Notes: generated by a model not told the origin, from the sequence alone. A DNA stretch of 64,000 nt from UBA11889 sp002313255 (GCA_913045265.1 CAJWQX010000005.1:9991-73990); one strand, 5' to 3'. Positions 8,237 through 17,328 are shown, counted from the first letter of the stretch. A program made the numbers and translations.

Positions 8237-9193
8237 TCACCGCAACAGCGTCTCGGAGCCGGCGACATCCTCGTCGGCAGGAACGATCCCCACCAACGTC
8301 GCAAAACACGTTTTCTTGGCGGTCTCCACAAAACTCGCGATGAACGCTACAGGAGCCTCATCCCGCCGCACCGCAGCGTATAGATTCGGCCATATACCCT
8401 CTTCTCCTAACGATTTAGCAACGATGTAATTCTTTTCTACGTGTTCATGGAGAGCCCAATTAGGCAAGCAAACCACTCCGCGGCCGCTAGCCACAAGCTG
8501 GATCATCATGGTCGTGAGCTCAGCGGTTCTAATTGCACTCGGCTCGACGCCTGCAGGTTCGAGAAACGAACTAAAGATGTCGAGCCGGCTCCGATCCACC
8601 GGGTACGTAATCAGGGTTTCCTCGACTAAATCGGTAGGATTTACGCAAGGCTCTTTTGCCAAAGGATGATCGGTCGCCACGGCTAAAACCGCTTCATACC
8701 CAAAAAGCGGCATGTACGTGAGTTCCAAATCTCGAATGGGATCTGCTGTAATCACCAAATCGAGGTCCCCTCGCACCAATGCCGGAAGGGGTTCAAAATG
8801 GAACCCACTGGAAACGTCGAGCTCAACATCGGGCCAACTTTCTCGATACTTGTTAATGGCCGGCAACAACCACTCAAAACAACTGTGGCACTCAATGGCC
8901 ATATACAAACGCCCGGAAACACCACCTATAAGCCGTGTTACATCGTTCATAGCGCCGTCGAACTGAGGCAAGACCTCGTCAGCTAGTTTCAACAACCGCG
9001 CGCCCACGGACGTGAACCGAACCGGTCGCGTCTTGCGCACGAAGAGAGAGCAACCTAGGCGGTTTTCGAGATCTTTGAGCTGGTGGGACAGCGCGGACTG
9101 AGTCAAAAACAAGCGTTCAGCCGCCTCGACTAAACTGCCGGCATCACGCAGAGCGAGTAATGTTCGTAGATGGCGGAACTCTACTTTAGACAT
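8237..9193 (-). CDS. metR: LysR-family transcriptional regulator, MetR-like
   Basis: A 318-residue LysR regulator. The winged helix-turn-helix occupies about residues 5-62 (EFRHLRTLLALRDAGSL, then SALSHQLKDLENRLG), and the effector domain begins about residue 90. The FVRKTRPVRFTS and IECHSCFEWLLPAI stretches resemble MetR, which senses homocysteine and activates met genes. Two Cys/Met PLP enzymes lie in this window, but no metE, metF or metH, so the regulon is inferred. A palindrome overlapping its start codon and a TATAAT box suggest autoregulation. Confidence 0.8.
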   Translation of the reverse strand: MSKVEFRHLRTLLALRDAGSLVEAAERLFLTQSALSHQLKDLENRLGCSLFVRKTRPVRFTSVGARLLKLADEVLPQFDGAMNDVTRLIGGVSGRLYMAIECHSCFEWLLPAINKYRESWPDVELDVSSGFHFEPLPALVRGDLDLVITADPIRDLELTYMPLFGYEAVLAVATDHPLAKEPCVNPTDLVEETLITYPVDRSRLDIFSSFLEPAGVEPSAIRTAELTTMMIQLVASGRGVVCLPNWALHEHVEKNYIVAKSLGEEGIWPNLYAAVRRDEAPVAFIASFVETAKKTCFATLVGIVPADEDVAGSETLLR

Positions 9194-9215
9194 GAGATAG
9201 TCTCATCTAATTATA
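9192..9215 (-). promoter_or_regulatory. promoter -10 box and palindromic operator of the metR-like gene
   Basis: On the minus strand a perfect TATAAT lies at 9215-9210. A 6-3-6 palindrome, ATGAGA-TAG-TCTCAT, lies at 9192-9206 and takes in the gene's own ATG. A transcript starting about 7 bases past the -10 box would have only a ~10-base leader with no ribosome-binding site. The palindrome would then lie across +1 and the start codon, a position that favours repression by the encoded regulator or another dimeric factor. No convincing -35 box is seen. Confidence 0.45.
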
Positions 9216-9316
9216 TAAAATCATGCACATATTTCACGTTTAGTCAACGCATCGTGCTGAAAAAGAGAGGGGTGAGGCGACTACCCAAGACACCCTCTGC
9301 CTAGAAAACAAAAAGG

Positions 9317-10873
9317 TCAGGGGCGTATCGGGAATTGAACGGGCCCCTTAAGTTCCTCCAACACCGGCTGGATCCATTCCACCCATTCACATAAGGTCGG
9401 ACGCGTTTCCCGCGGATCAATTAGTTCGTGCACCGCAAAAGATTCTGCACGCGGAAAGGGAGACCTCGCGCTACGCAGCCGTTCTTCAATTTCGTGACGT
9501 TTGGCCTCCGGATCATCCGCACCGTCAATTTCACGATGATAAGCAACCGCAACACCTCCTTCGAGAGGAAGCGCACCAGATTCCACTGAGGGCCATGCGA
9601 GAACGTAAGCGTCTGGAGCGTAGTGGGCCGCCGTTGCAACTCCGAATCCTTTATGGACTTGAATTACAGCCCAGGGAATCGTCGCTTGCACCGCGGCGGC
9701 AACCGCTGCCATACCGTAACGTATCGTACCCTTACGTTCGGCCTCCGGACCGATCATAAATCCAGGCTGATCGACAAAGTTCACTACGGGTACATGAAAC
9801 GTATCGCAAAGTTCCACGAAGCGCCGATACTTCTGCGCCGCTTCTGCCGTCATCGCGCCAGCGTATACACGACAGTCATTTGCCAGAACGCCGACCGCCT
9901 GACCACTCAAACGCGCAAATCCCACAACTTGGCTATCGCCAAAATCTCGCCCGAGTTCGAAGAATGAATTCTGGTCCAGAACCATGTTGACAACTTCCCG
10001 GATGTCGAAGGCCGCGTTCGAGTCGCGAGGCACCGCGTGTAAAAGTTCCTCTTCCATGCGCTGCGGATCATCGACACATTCCAACCGCGGTGTTCGCTCG
10101 TACACGCTACTCGGCAGATAACTCAGGAAACGACGACACTGGGCTAACGCGTCGTGCTCGTCCTCAGCGATATTGTCCACAAGACCACTCCGCGCATGCA
10201 CTTTTGCCCCCCCAAGCTCGTCTTTCGTCATCGAAACTCCAAGCGCACGTTCCACCAGCTTAGGGCCGCCAATAAGTATCTGAGCCGTGTATCGAGTCAT
10301 AACAGAAAAGTGAGAGGCTGCCATCCGTCCAGCAGGAAAACCTGCAACCGCGCCCCCTGCCATAGACGCCACTGGTACCTGGCCCATCGCGTCCGCAATG
10401 ATGCGAAATCGCGGTGGCGAGAACACCGGCTCACCCACCGTCCCGCCTCGACGTCCGCCACCACCTTTGACGCTGCCGCCCCCACCCTCAAGCATTCGGA
10501 CGAGCGGCACCTTGTATTGCACCGCGAGGTGCTCAGCATAAACGCTCTTTCGTAAACCAGCTGAGTTGGGCGATCCTCCTTTAAGAGTAAAGTCTTCTCC
10601 GCCCACCACGACACGCCGACCATCGACCTTGCCGAACCCGACGATGTAATTGGCAGGTACGAACCCCGTGAGCTGATCATCGTCATCGTATTCAGGAATT
10701 GCCGTGGCTTTCCCGTGTTCCTGAAACGATCCGGGATCCAATAGCACATCGATCCGTTCGCGGATCGTCAGCCGACCACGCGCGTGCTGCTTGGCAATGC
10801 CTTCTTTGCCGCCTTGGGTACGCGCGATACGACGTCGTCGGTTGAGCTCGTCAACCTCGTCTAGCCAACTCAC
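9317..10873 (-). CDS. acyl-CoA carboxylase carboxyltransferase (beta) subunit
   Basis: A 518-residue carboxyltransferase with both crotonase-like halves. The N-terminal half contains ARGRLTIRERIDVLLDPGSF (31-50) and EGGGGSVKGGGG, an acyl-CoA-binding loop. The C-terminal half contains NFVDQPGFMIGPEAERKGTIR and KGFGVATAAHYAPDAYVLAWPS, which bind carboxybiotin. It transfers CO2 from biotin on the carrier protein to an acyl-CoA. The family includes propionyl-, methylcrotonyl- and geranyl-CoA carboxylases, and the substrate is not clear. It overlaps the preceding crotonase gene as ATGA. Biotin carrier and biotin carboxylase genes are upstream in the same operon. Confidence 0.9.
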   Translation of the reverse strand: MSWLDEVDELNRRRRIARTQGGKEGIAKQHARGRLTIRERIDVLLDPGSFQEHGKATAIPEYDDDDQLTGFVPANYIVGFGKVDGRRVVVGGEDFTLKGGSPNSAGLRKSVYAEHLAVQYKVPLVRMLEGGGGSVKGGGGRRGGTVGEPVFSPPRFRIIADAMGQVPVASMAGGAVAGFPAGRMAASHFSVMTRYTAQILIGGPKLVERALGVSMTKDELGGAKVHARSGLVDNIAEDEHDALAQCRRFLSYLPSSVYERTPRLECVDDPQRMEEELLHAVPRDSNAAFDIREVVNMVLDQNSFFELGRDFGDSQVVGFARLSGQAVGVLANDCRVYAGAMTAEAAQKYRRFVELCDTFHVPVVNFVDQPGFMIGPEAERKGTIRYGMAAVAAAVQATIPWAVIQVHKGFGVATAAHYAPDAYVLAWPSVESGALPLEGGVAVAYHREIDGADDPEAKRHEIEERLRSARSPFPRAESFAVHELIDPRETRPTLCEWVEWIQPVLEELKGPVQFPIRP

Positions 10874-11682
10874 TGAGGATCCCTAAATACCGGAGTCCGC
10901 TTTTCGAAATTTGCGTATACCGCTTCGATTTGATTCTCGGAGCCTAAAAGATCCTTCTGCAGCGTCGCCTCGAGGGAAAGTCCGGTCTCGGCATCGCCGT
11001 GCCATGATTTCTCATAGAGGTGTTTGCTCGCTCGTACTGCGTGCGGATTCCTACCCGCAATCTCTGCTGCCAGAGCTTTCGCAGTTGCCAACGGATCTTC
11101 GGCAAGGTGCGAAACAAGTCCAATCCGCTCAGCTTCGACGGCGCTTACGATTCGACCGGTAAACGTCAACTCCTTGGCTACATCGAGCCGGACAACATCA
11201 CGCAAGGTTTGGGTAATGGACATGTCTGGAATAATTCCCCATTTGATCTCCATGACCGAAAACTTTGCTTCTGGTGACGCAATACGAATATCCGCGCCGA
11301 GCGCAATTTGACAACCGCCACCGTAGGCGACCCCGTGTACGGCTGCGATGACCGGCATCGGTAATGTTTTCCAAACATACGCTGGCCTCTGCGCATGGTT
11401 TTCAGGACGGTCGTCGCGCTGCAAGAGGCCACTTCCGACGTCGCCGCCCGATTCAGCTGCATCCGCCATGCCTTGAAAACTATCGAAATCTAAGCCCGCG
11501 CAAAACCCGGGGCCGTTCCCCGACAGCACGACGGCTCGGACGTCCATCGCCGACGCTAAGCTCTCGCCTGCCTCAATGATCGCCGTAAACATATCGCCCG
11601 AGAGCGCATTGTATTTCTCCGGCCGATTCAGCCTTACATCCGCAATCCCGCAATCAATATCAATCGTGACTATGTCCGTCAT
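10870..11682 (-). CDS. enoyl-CoA hydratase/isomerase (crotonase) family protein
   Basis: A crotonase of 270 residues if started at ATG 11682, directly after a GGGAGGGAG ribosome-binding site (a TTG at 11695 is less likely). The oxyanion-hole segments are GFCAGLD (59-65) and AYGGGCQIALGAD (119-131). The residue matching the first catalytic Glu of hydratases is Gln125, while the second Glu is present (E145 in VMEIKWG). Isomerase or another crotonase activity is therefore as likely as simple hydration. It lies inside a carboxylase operon, so it probably acts on the same acyl-CoA pathway. Confidence 0.85.
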   Translation of the reverse strand: MTDIVTIDIDCGIADVRLNRPEKYNALSGDMFTAIIEAGESLASAMDVRAVVLSGNGPGFCAGLDFDSFQGMADAAESGGDVGSGLLQRDDRPENHAQRPAYVWKTLPMPVIAAVHGVAYGGGCQIALGADIRIASPEAKFSVMEIKWGIIPDMSITQTLRDVVRLDVAKELTFTGRIVSAVEAERIGLVSHLAEDPLATAKALAAEIAGRNPHAVRASKHLYEKSWHGDAETGLSLEATLQKDLLGSENQIEAVYANFEKRTPVFRDPQ

Positions 11683-11798
11683 TGTCTCCCTCCCCAAAGC
11701 TCACTAAATAAGTGTGACACAAGCGATCCAAACATCCATACCGAACGAGCCGAGCGGTTCCCCCGTTAGGAATGCAAACAACTAAGGATTAGCAATAT

Positions 11799-12020
11799 TT
11801 AGTCTTCGATAAAGGCAACGACTTGATCTTCTTCCACAGAATCTTCCGGCTGTACCAACAGCTCGGTCACGGTACCCGCTTGAGGACTTTCCACGGGAAT
11901 TTCCATTTTCATTGACTCGAGAATGACGAGGACATCCCCCTCGGTGACGCTATCGCCAACCGCGACCTCTACTTTCCAGACAGTCCCTGTCACTTCGCTT
12001 TCGACCGGATACCGAGCCAT
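11799..12020 (-). CDS. biotin carboxyl carrier protein (short form)
   Basis: A 73-residue biotinyl/lipoyl domain with the biotinylation site K38 in LESMKMEI. It consists of the carrier domain only, without the Pro/Ala-rich N-terminus of AccB. The ATG at 12020 follows a GGAG; a GTG upstream would merely add five residues. It shuttles carboxybiotin between the biotin carboxylase encoded immediately upstream (24 bases away) and the carboxyltransferase downstream. A gap of about 115 bases separates it from the crotonase gene. Confidence 0.92.
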   Translation of the reverse strand: MARYPVESEVTGTVWKVEVAVGDSVTEGDVLVILESMKMEIPVESPQAGTVTELLVQPEDSVEEDQVVAFIED

Positions 12021-12043
12021 GTTGATCTCCACCAAACAGGCGT

Positions 12044-13366
12044 TTATAGCAGATCGCCAAGGAAGGCGGTATCAAGCTTCGCCTCGATAAAACGAGCACT
12101 CTCCAGAATGCGACATAGGAGAGTGGCGTTGGTTTTGACGCCTTTCACTTCCATCGCTCGGAGGGCGATTAACGTACGGCCGATGGCTGCTTCCCGAGTC
12201 GCCCCCTTGCCGATCACCTTCGCTAACAATGGATCGTAGTATGGGGTCACGGTATTCCCCTCCCGATAACTCGCTTCGATGCGAACACCCGCCATGTCTG
12301 GAACTCTGAAAACGCTTAAGTGCCCGGGGCACGGCAACATGCTTTCAGGATCTTCCGCGTAAAGCCTCGCTTCGAGCGCGTGTCCGTCAATCCCGGGTCG
12401 CTCAGGTAGAAGAGTCGAAAGTCGATCCCCCGAAGCAATTCGTATTTGCAGATCGACTAGGTCCAACCCCGTGACTTCCTCAGTCACGCCGTGTTCGACC
12501 TGCAATCTGGTGTTCATTTCTAGAAAACCAAAGCGGCCGCGGTCGTATAGCGTTTCCACCGTGCCCAAACTGTCGTAGCCGACCAACGCCTCCACAGCCC
12601 GTGAAGACAACTCGTCAATGTCGGACCGCGCTATCGCCGGTGCGGGGGATTCTTCGATGAGCTTCTGATGTCGCCGCTGGACCGAACAATCCCGCTCGTA
12701 CAGGGCCAGCAACGTTTCGCCATCGCCAATCAGTTGCACTTCGACATGTCGCGAACCCTGAAGAAACTTTTCGAGAAATACCGTCGATTGACCGAACGTC
12801 CGCTCGGCTAAACTGGTTGCCGCTGCGTACGCTGCCGTTAAAGATTCGGGGTCCTCGGCAACGATCATACCAATACCGCCTCCACCGGCCGTGGGTTTGA
12901 GCATCACCGGGTATCCAATCGTTGCTGCAGCATTCGTCAGCATCGTCTGGTCACGAATTACTTCGCTCCCGGCATGCACCGGAAAGCCGTTTTCTTGCAT
13001 CCATTGCCGGGCTTGCGTTTTCTCCCCCATGCGTTCTAACCAGCTCGCAGCAGGGCCTATGAACTTCATGCCTGCCGCCTCAATGGACCGCGCAAAATCA
13101 GGGTTTTCTGCTAGAAAGCCGTATCCAGGATGCACGGCATCGGCTTTGGCCCGTCGTGCAGCCGCAAGGATATTTTCTCCATTCAAGTACGTATCAACGG
13201 GTCGGTACCCGGGCAGACGCTCGGCGCGCGACGCCTCCTCGACATGCGGTAATCCTGCATCAATATCCGAGTAGACGGCTATGCTTTCGCAATCAAGGGC
13301 GTTACATGCGCGGATAATACGCCGCGCGACCGCACCTCGATTAGCCACCAAGACGCGCTCAAACAT
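12044..13366 (-). CDS. biotin carboxylase subunit of an acyl-CoA carboxylase
   Basis: A 440-residue ATP-grasp biotin carboxylase from MFERVLVANRGAVARR. HPGYGFLAENPDFA, the glycine-rich ATP loop KPTAGGGGIGM, ERDCSVQRRHQKLIEESPAP and MNTRLQVEHGVTE are all present. It makes carboxybiotin from ATP and bicarbonate on the separate carrier protein. The length equals that of single-domain AccC. Its start (13366) lies 8 bases inside the end of the upstream 114-residue gene, so the two are translationally coupled. Whether it serves fatty-acid synthesis or a catabolic carboxylase is uncertain. The adjacent beta-type carboxyltransferase favours catabolism. Confidence 0.92.
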   Translation of the reverse strand: MFERVLVANRGAVARRIIRACNALDCESIAVYSDIDAGLPHVEEASRAERLPGYRPVDTYLNGENILAAARRAKADAVHPGYGFLAENPDFARSIEAAGMKFIGPAASWLERMGEKTQARQWMQENGFPVHAGSEVIRDQTMLTNAAATIGYPVMLKPTAGGGGIGMIVAEDPESLTAAYAAATSLAERTFGQSTVFLEKFLQGSRHVEVQLIGDGETLLALYERDCSVQRRHQKLIEESPAPAIARSDIDELSSRAVEALVGYDSLGTVETLYDRGRFGFLEMNTRLQVEHGVTEEVTGLDLVDLQIRIASGDRLSTLLPERPGIDGHALEARLYAEDPESMLPCPGHLSVFRVPDMAGVRIEASYREGNTVTPYYDPLLAKVIGKGATREAAIGRTLIALRAMEVKGVKTNATLLCRILESARFIEAKLDTAFLGDLL

Positions 13367-13703
13367 TTGCCAGTCGCTCCACGTATGCCGCGTAGTTGCA
13401 CCAAATTTCGCTAAATCGTCCGACCCCATGGATCGTCGTAGCCGACGTACGACGACCTGCGATGACGGCTCGATCGACGGAATCGCTAATCTCCAGCGCA
13501 ACGTCGCTTAAATCGTTGATCACGAACATATCTGCACGGGTGTCGCCCAAGTGGCCCCTCGGGGGAGGCATTGGTTTCTGGGCAAGCTCAGCAAGAAGCC
13601 GCTCTCGCAAGCCAGCGTCGAGCAGTTCAGCCGTCTGCTCAATCATCCATCGAGATACGACGTCGGGTTGCTCGCATCGCTGTTTATAGACTTCCCACCG
13701 CAT
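13359..13703 (-). CDS. unknown 114-residue protein coupled to biotin carboxylase
   Basis: I do not recognise this family. The protein starts MRWEVYKQRCEQPDVV, is largely helical and charged in its first half, and ends IWCNYAAYVERLANV. No signal peptide or membrane segment is seen. The gene starts 3 bases after purC and overlaps the biotin carboxylase start by 8 bases. That overlap suggests matched stoichiometry with the carboxylase. A role as a small accessory subunit, comparable in position to the epsilon subunits of actinobacterial acyl-CoA carboxylases, is an inference from context only. Confidence 0.6.
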   Translation of the reverse strand: MRWEVYKQRCEQPDVVSRWMIEQTAELLDAGLRERLLAELAQKPMPPPRGHLGDTRADMFVINDLSDVALEISDSVDRAVIAGRRTSATTIHGVGRFSEIWCNYAAYVERLANV

Positions 13704-13706
13704 GGG

Positions 13707-14633
13707 TCAGAGAACGAGATCTTCTCCGGTCAGCCGAGCGTATGCTTCCAGGTATTTCGCCAATGTGTCATCGATTACGTTTGCTGGTAACGCTGGTCCC
13801 GGAGGCATTTTGTCCCACACTCCAGCCGTCACAAGTTCCTCTAAGTAATTACGCACAAATTGTTTGTCAAAGCTTGGTTGTTCGGAACCCGGCTCCCACA
13901 AATCTGCCGGCCAAAACCGCGAGCTGTCGGGGGTGAATATTTCGTCGATCAGTATTGGGATAGTGGCGCCCGGCGGAACTCCAAATTCAAACTTTGTATC
14001 GGCCAAAATAATCCCACGCTCAAAAGCATAATCCCGCGCATCTCGATACAACGAAAGTGTCGTTTCTTGAAGCCACTCCATGGTTTTGACACCGACAATC
14101 CCGATCCCTTGTTCAAAACTAATGTTTTCGTCGTGCAGACCGGCTTCGGCTTTCGTGGACGGCGTAAACAAAGGTTCGTCCAAGCGATCGCTGTTCACCA
14201 AACCTTCCGGTAATTCAATCCCGCACACGCGACCCGTGGTTTGGTAGTCCTTCCATCCACTGCCTGTTATATAACCCCTTGCAATACATTCAATCGGTAC
14301 AACTTCCGTCGCCCGACAAAGCATTATTCGGCCGCTAAGAAGCTCTTTCTTTTTGTCGCTTATACCAGCTACGTCTTCTACGGCTGTCGAGACAAGGTGA
14401 TGATCCATCCTGTCACCGAAGTAATCGAACCAAAATCGGGAAATTTGCGTCAAAACGATACCCTTGCCTGGCAGCCCATTGGCCATCACCACGTCAAAGG
14501 CGCTGGTCCGATCCGTGGCGACAATCAATAGTCCGGGATCGCCATCGGGAAGCACCACGTCGTATAAATCCCGGACTTTTCCGCTTCTTTTGTTAGGCAA
14601 ATCGAGATCGGTCTGCATGACTAACTGCGCCAT
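13707..14633 (-). CDS. purC: phosphoribosylaminoimidazole-succinocarboxamide synthase
   Basis: A 308-residue SAICAR synthetase. The start LDLPNKRSGKVRDLYDV, the nucleotide-binding VATDRTSAFDVV, then ECIARGYITGSGWKDY and TPSTKAEAGLHDENIS are family signatures. It ligates aspartate to CAIR in purine synthesis. The length fits the longer, yeast-ADE1-like form rather than the ~237-residue E. coli type. Its position between an SDR gene (10 bases upstream) and the carboxylase cluster is odd for a housekeeping purine gene and probably reflects simple operon packing. Confidence 0.95.
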   Translation of the reverse strand: MAQLVMQTDLDLPNKRSGKVRDLYDVVLPDGDPGLLIVATDRTSAFDVVMANGLPGKGIVLTQISRFWFDYFGDRMDHHLVSTAVEDVAGISDKKKELLSGRIMLCRATEVVPIECIARGYITGSGWKDYQTTGRVCGIELPEGLVNSDRLDEPLFTPSTKAEAGLHDENISFEQGIGIVGVKTMEWLQETTLSLYRDARDYAFERGIILADTKFEFGVPPGATIPILIDEIFTPDSSRFWPADLWEPGSEQPSFDKQFVRNYLEELVTAGVWDKMPPGPALPANVIDDTLAKYLEAYARLTGEDLVL

Positions 14634-14642
14634 GTATGTTCC

Positions 14643-15404
14643 CTACGCGCTGTTGCCGCCATCAGCGGCATACACGGAACCCGTAATCCAACCCGCGTCG
14701 TCACTTGCTAGGAATAGCATGACCCGGGCGATGTCAATTGGCTCGGCATACCGTCCCATGGGGATCCGTTCGACAATACGGTCATGAACCGCAGTGCCCG
14801 CTCCTGGGGCAATGCCTTCCTCGAGGCTACGCATCATTCGGGTCTCAACGGGTGATGGATTGACCGTGTTGACTCGGATGTTCATCGCTGCGTACTCCTT
14901 CGCTACAGACCGCATCAGGCCAATCACCGCGTGTTTGCTGGTGGAATACGGCGCAACATTCGGCCCGCCGGATAATCCAGCGACGCTCGAAGTGATGACG
15001 ACGCTACCACCGCCGCTCCGCATCATGGCCGGGATTACAGACTTTAATCCCAACCAGACCCCTTTCACATTAACCGCCATCACTCGGTCAAAGGTCGCTT
15101 CGTCGTATTCAAGCGTAGGTTTCACCGCACCCTCGATGCCGGCGTTGGCTAACAAGATATCGACTGCTCCGTATCGTTGCTCCGCAACCGCGATCATTTG
15201 ATCGTTGTCGGCTGCGTTCGTTACATCTGCAACGCAATAACTGACTTGATTGCTCCCTATATCGTCGATGGCCGCCGCGAGTGCCTCCTCACTCAAGTCT
15301 GTGATAAGCACATTGGCCCCTTCCTCGGCGAAAAGCCGTGCAGCAGCTCTCCCGATACCTCCCGCACCGCCGGTGATCACCGCGGTCTTGTCCGCAAGTC
15401 TCAT
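14643..15404 (-). CDS. SDR family oxidoreductase
   Basis: A classical short-chain dehydrogenase of 253 residues. The cofactor motif is TGGAGGIG (11-18), with NAG in LLANAGIEGA, the catalytic Ser in ITSSVAG and YSTSK as the active-site YxxxK. It ends with the usual ITGSVYAADGG. It oxidises or reduces a hydroxy/keto group with NAD(P). The substrate is unknown. The ATG at 15404 follows a GAGGA ribosome-binding site. It lies between the PLP enzyme and purC in the same transcription direction. Confidence 0.88.
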   Translation of the reverse strand: MRLADKTAVITGGAGGIGRAAARLFAEEGANVLITDLSEEALAAAIDDIGSNQVSYCVADVTNAADNDQMIAVAEQRYGAVDILLANAGIEGAVKPTLEYDEATFDRVMAVNVKGVWLGLKSVIPAMMRSGGGSVVITSSVAGLSGGPNVAPYSTSKHAVIGLMRSVAKEYAAMNIRVNTVNPSPVETRMMRSLEEGIAPGAGTAVHDRIVERIPMGRYAEPIDIARVMLFLASDDAGWITGSVYAADGGNSA

Positions 15405-15437
15405 CGTGCCATCCTCGCGCCGTCTGTTGTGCAAACC

Positions 15438-16664
15438 CTAGCTTTCAAGGGCCGCACTGAAATCTTCAACCAAATCGTCGACCTCTTCGATCCCTACAGA
15501 AATTCGGATAAGCGACTCTGCAATGCCCATTTCTGCCCGCCGAGCCGGCCCCATCTCGTGATAAATTGTCTGAGACACCGGTATCGCAAGTGTCCGATTG
15601 TCACCCAGATTACTCGACTTAATCACCACATTGAGCCGATTCAAGAAATCAAACGGTTCCATTTCCTGACTCAATTCGAACGAAAACAACGCCCCTGGTT
15701 TTCTGAAAAGTTGGGCACTCCGCTGAAATTGGGGATGCTGGCTTAAACCAGGGTAGTACACCTGCGAAACCCTACCGTGGGAATCCAAGAATTCGGCCAG
15801 CGTTTGGGCGCTGGCACACTGTCTTTCCAATCTCAGCGCCAACGTCTCCGCACCGATACTAATGTGATGCGCGGCTTCAGCGCCCAGAGCCGCCCCAAAA
15901 TCCCGGAGACCTTTTTTTCGGATTTGGGTCATACCCCAATTCGCTGAGTCACCTTTCTTATAGGCTTCTTCGATGTGTGCATAGGACGCCCAATCGAATT
16001 GTCCAGTGTCAGTGATCGCACCACCCAACGCGTTGCCATGCCCGCAGATATATTTGGTTAGGCTGTTGACAACAAGGCTCGCATCAGCATCGATGGGCTG
16101 AAAAAGGTAGGGAGAGGTCATGGTGTTATCGACGATGTAAACGATCCCGTGGGCGCGACAAAGTGCGCCAATCGCTTCAAGGTCACTGACTTGAGTACGT
16201 GGATTGGCGATGGTTTCAACAAAAACCATCCTGGTGCGTTCGGTCAACGCTGCCTCAACCGCTTTCACGTCCGTGGCATCAACAAAAGCGACGTCGATTC
16301 CGTGAAGGTCAAAGCTGCCAAAAAGGCTGTTGGTGTTACCAAACAAAAATGAGCTCGACACGAAATGATCGCCGGCGCGCATCAACGCGAACAGCATCGT
16401 TCCTATGGCCGCCATTCCCGTCGAAAAACAAATGGTCTGGTGACCCCTTTCCATCAACGAAATCTGCGTCTCGAGCGCGCTCACGGTCGGGTTGACCTGA
16501 CGGCCATAGGAGTAACCTGAGCTATTACCTTGAAATACGTCCGCGAGATCCTGAACGTCATCGTATCCATACGCGACCGTCGCGTGGATGGGTTTGTGAA
16601 TTGATCCGTGTTCCACCGGACTTGAGCGGTCCGAGTGCACAGTTCGCGTCGTAAAACCGACCAT
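15438..16664 (-). CDS. Cys/Met metabolism PLP enzyme (cystathionine gamma-synthase family)
   Basis: A 408-residue fold-type I enzyme. The PLP lysine is K204 in NSLTKYICGHG, with D179 in VDNTMTSPY and a substrate-phosphate region SGYSYGRQVNPT. The family covers cystathionine gamma-synthase, O-succinylhomoserine sulfhydrylase, cystathionine/methionine gamma-lyases and related enzymes. The large KGDSANWGMTQIRKKGLRDFG insert resembles the cystathionine gamma-synthase family subgroup of proteobacteria. It is distinct from the MetY-type paralogue at 27391-28695. It heads the operon that runs into the carboxylase genes. Confidence 0.82.
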   Translation of the reverse strand: MVGFTTRTVHSDRSSPVEHGSIHKPIHATVAYGYDDVQDLADVFQGNSSGYSYGRQVNPTVSALETQISLMERGHQTICFSTGMAAIGTMLFALMRAGDHFVSSSFLFGNTNSLFGSFDLHGIDVAFVDATDVKAVEAALTERTRMVFVETIANPRTQVSDLEAIGALCRAHGIVYIVDNTMTSPYLFQPIDADASLVVNSLTKYICGHGNALGGAITDTGQFDWASYAHIEEAYKKGDSANWGMTQIRKKGLRDFGAALGAEAAHHISIGAETLALRLERQCASAQTLAEFLDSHGRVSQVYYPGLSQHPQFQRSAQLFRKPGALFSFELSQEMEPFDFLNRLNVVIKSSNLGDNRTLAIPVSQTIYHEMGPARRAEMGIAESLIRISVGIEEVDDLVEDFSAALES

Positions 16665-16749
16665 GCCCTGTAATCCGAATTGGGCTGGCGACTATATCAG
16701 ATCGTAATCGCTGTCGATGGCAACGGTTCGATTGTCGCAGGGCGCTAGT

Positions 16750-17328
16750 TCAATCCGCTGATTTTGTAGTTTCCACAAACGGCAGCGCCCATAAATCAAA
16801 CACACGAGAAAGCGCCGAGATGGCCAAGACATGGCGCAACGATCCATCGACAATCGCCGACCGGACCTGATCGATCGTATACAGATGCACCGCGATCGCT
16901 TCACCCTGACCAAGATCCTGCGAATCGTTCTTGGTCACACCCTCCGCAAGAAAGTGGTGACACAAATGCGAATGAATCGCCGGATTAGGTTGTACAGCAC
17001 CTAATGACTTCCATCGGCCACCGCTGTACCCGGTTTCCTCTTTGAGTTCTCGTTGTGCCGCTTGGAGCGGCGTTTCTCCAGCATCAACCATCCCGCCAGG
17101 CGTCTCAAGCGTGCACGAACCAGTGCCAAAACGATACTGCTCGACCATGACCGACTGACCATCCTCGGTGAGAGCAACCACGTTGATCCAGTCCACCGAT
17201 TCGAGCACAAGCCGTTTTAGAATTCGGTCTTCGGTCGGATGTTTTAGCCAATCGAAACGGACATTCAGGATGCCGAGTTCGGGCCCCGGTTCCGAACGTA
17301 CCTTCTGCCACTCAAGTTGATCGTCCAT
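16750..17328 (-). CDS. Nudix hydrolase (ADP-ribose pyrophosphatase-like)
   Basis: A 192-residue Nudix protein when started at ATG 17328, which has a GGAGAAA site 7 bases upstream. The Nudix box GGMVDAGETPLQAAQRELKEETGY matches GX5EX7REUXEEXGU in full. The preceding VEQYRFGTGSCTLETPGG resembles ADP-ribose/sugar-nucleotide pyrophosphatases, which typically have a VRQYR segment and a PGG motif. It probably cleaves a nucleoside diphosphate-X in the cytosol. Substrate not determinable. Confidence 0.85.
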   Translation of the reverse strand: MDDQLEWQKVRSEPGPELGILNVRFDWLKHPTEDRILKRLVLESVDWINVVALTEDGQSVMVEQYRFGTGSCTLETPGGMVDAGETPLQAAQRELKEETGYSGGRWKSLGAVQPNPAIHSHLCHHFLAEGVTKNDSQDLGQGEAIAVHLYTIDQVRSAIVDGSLRHVLAISALSRVFDLWALPFVETTKSAD

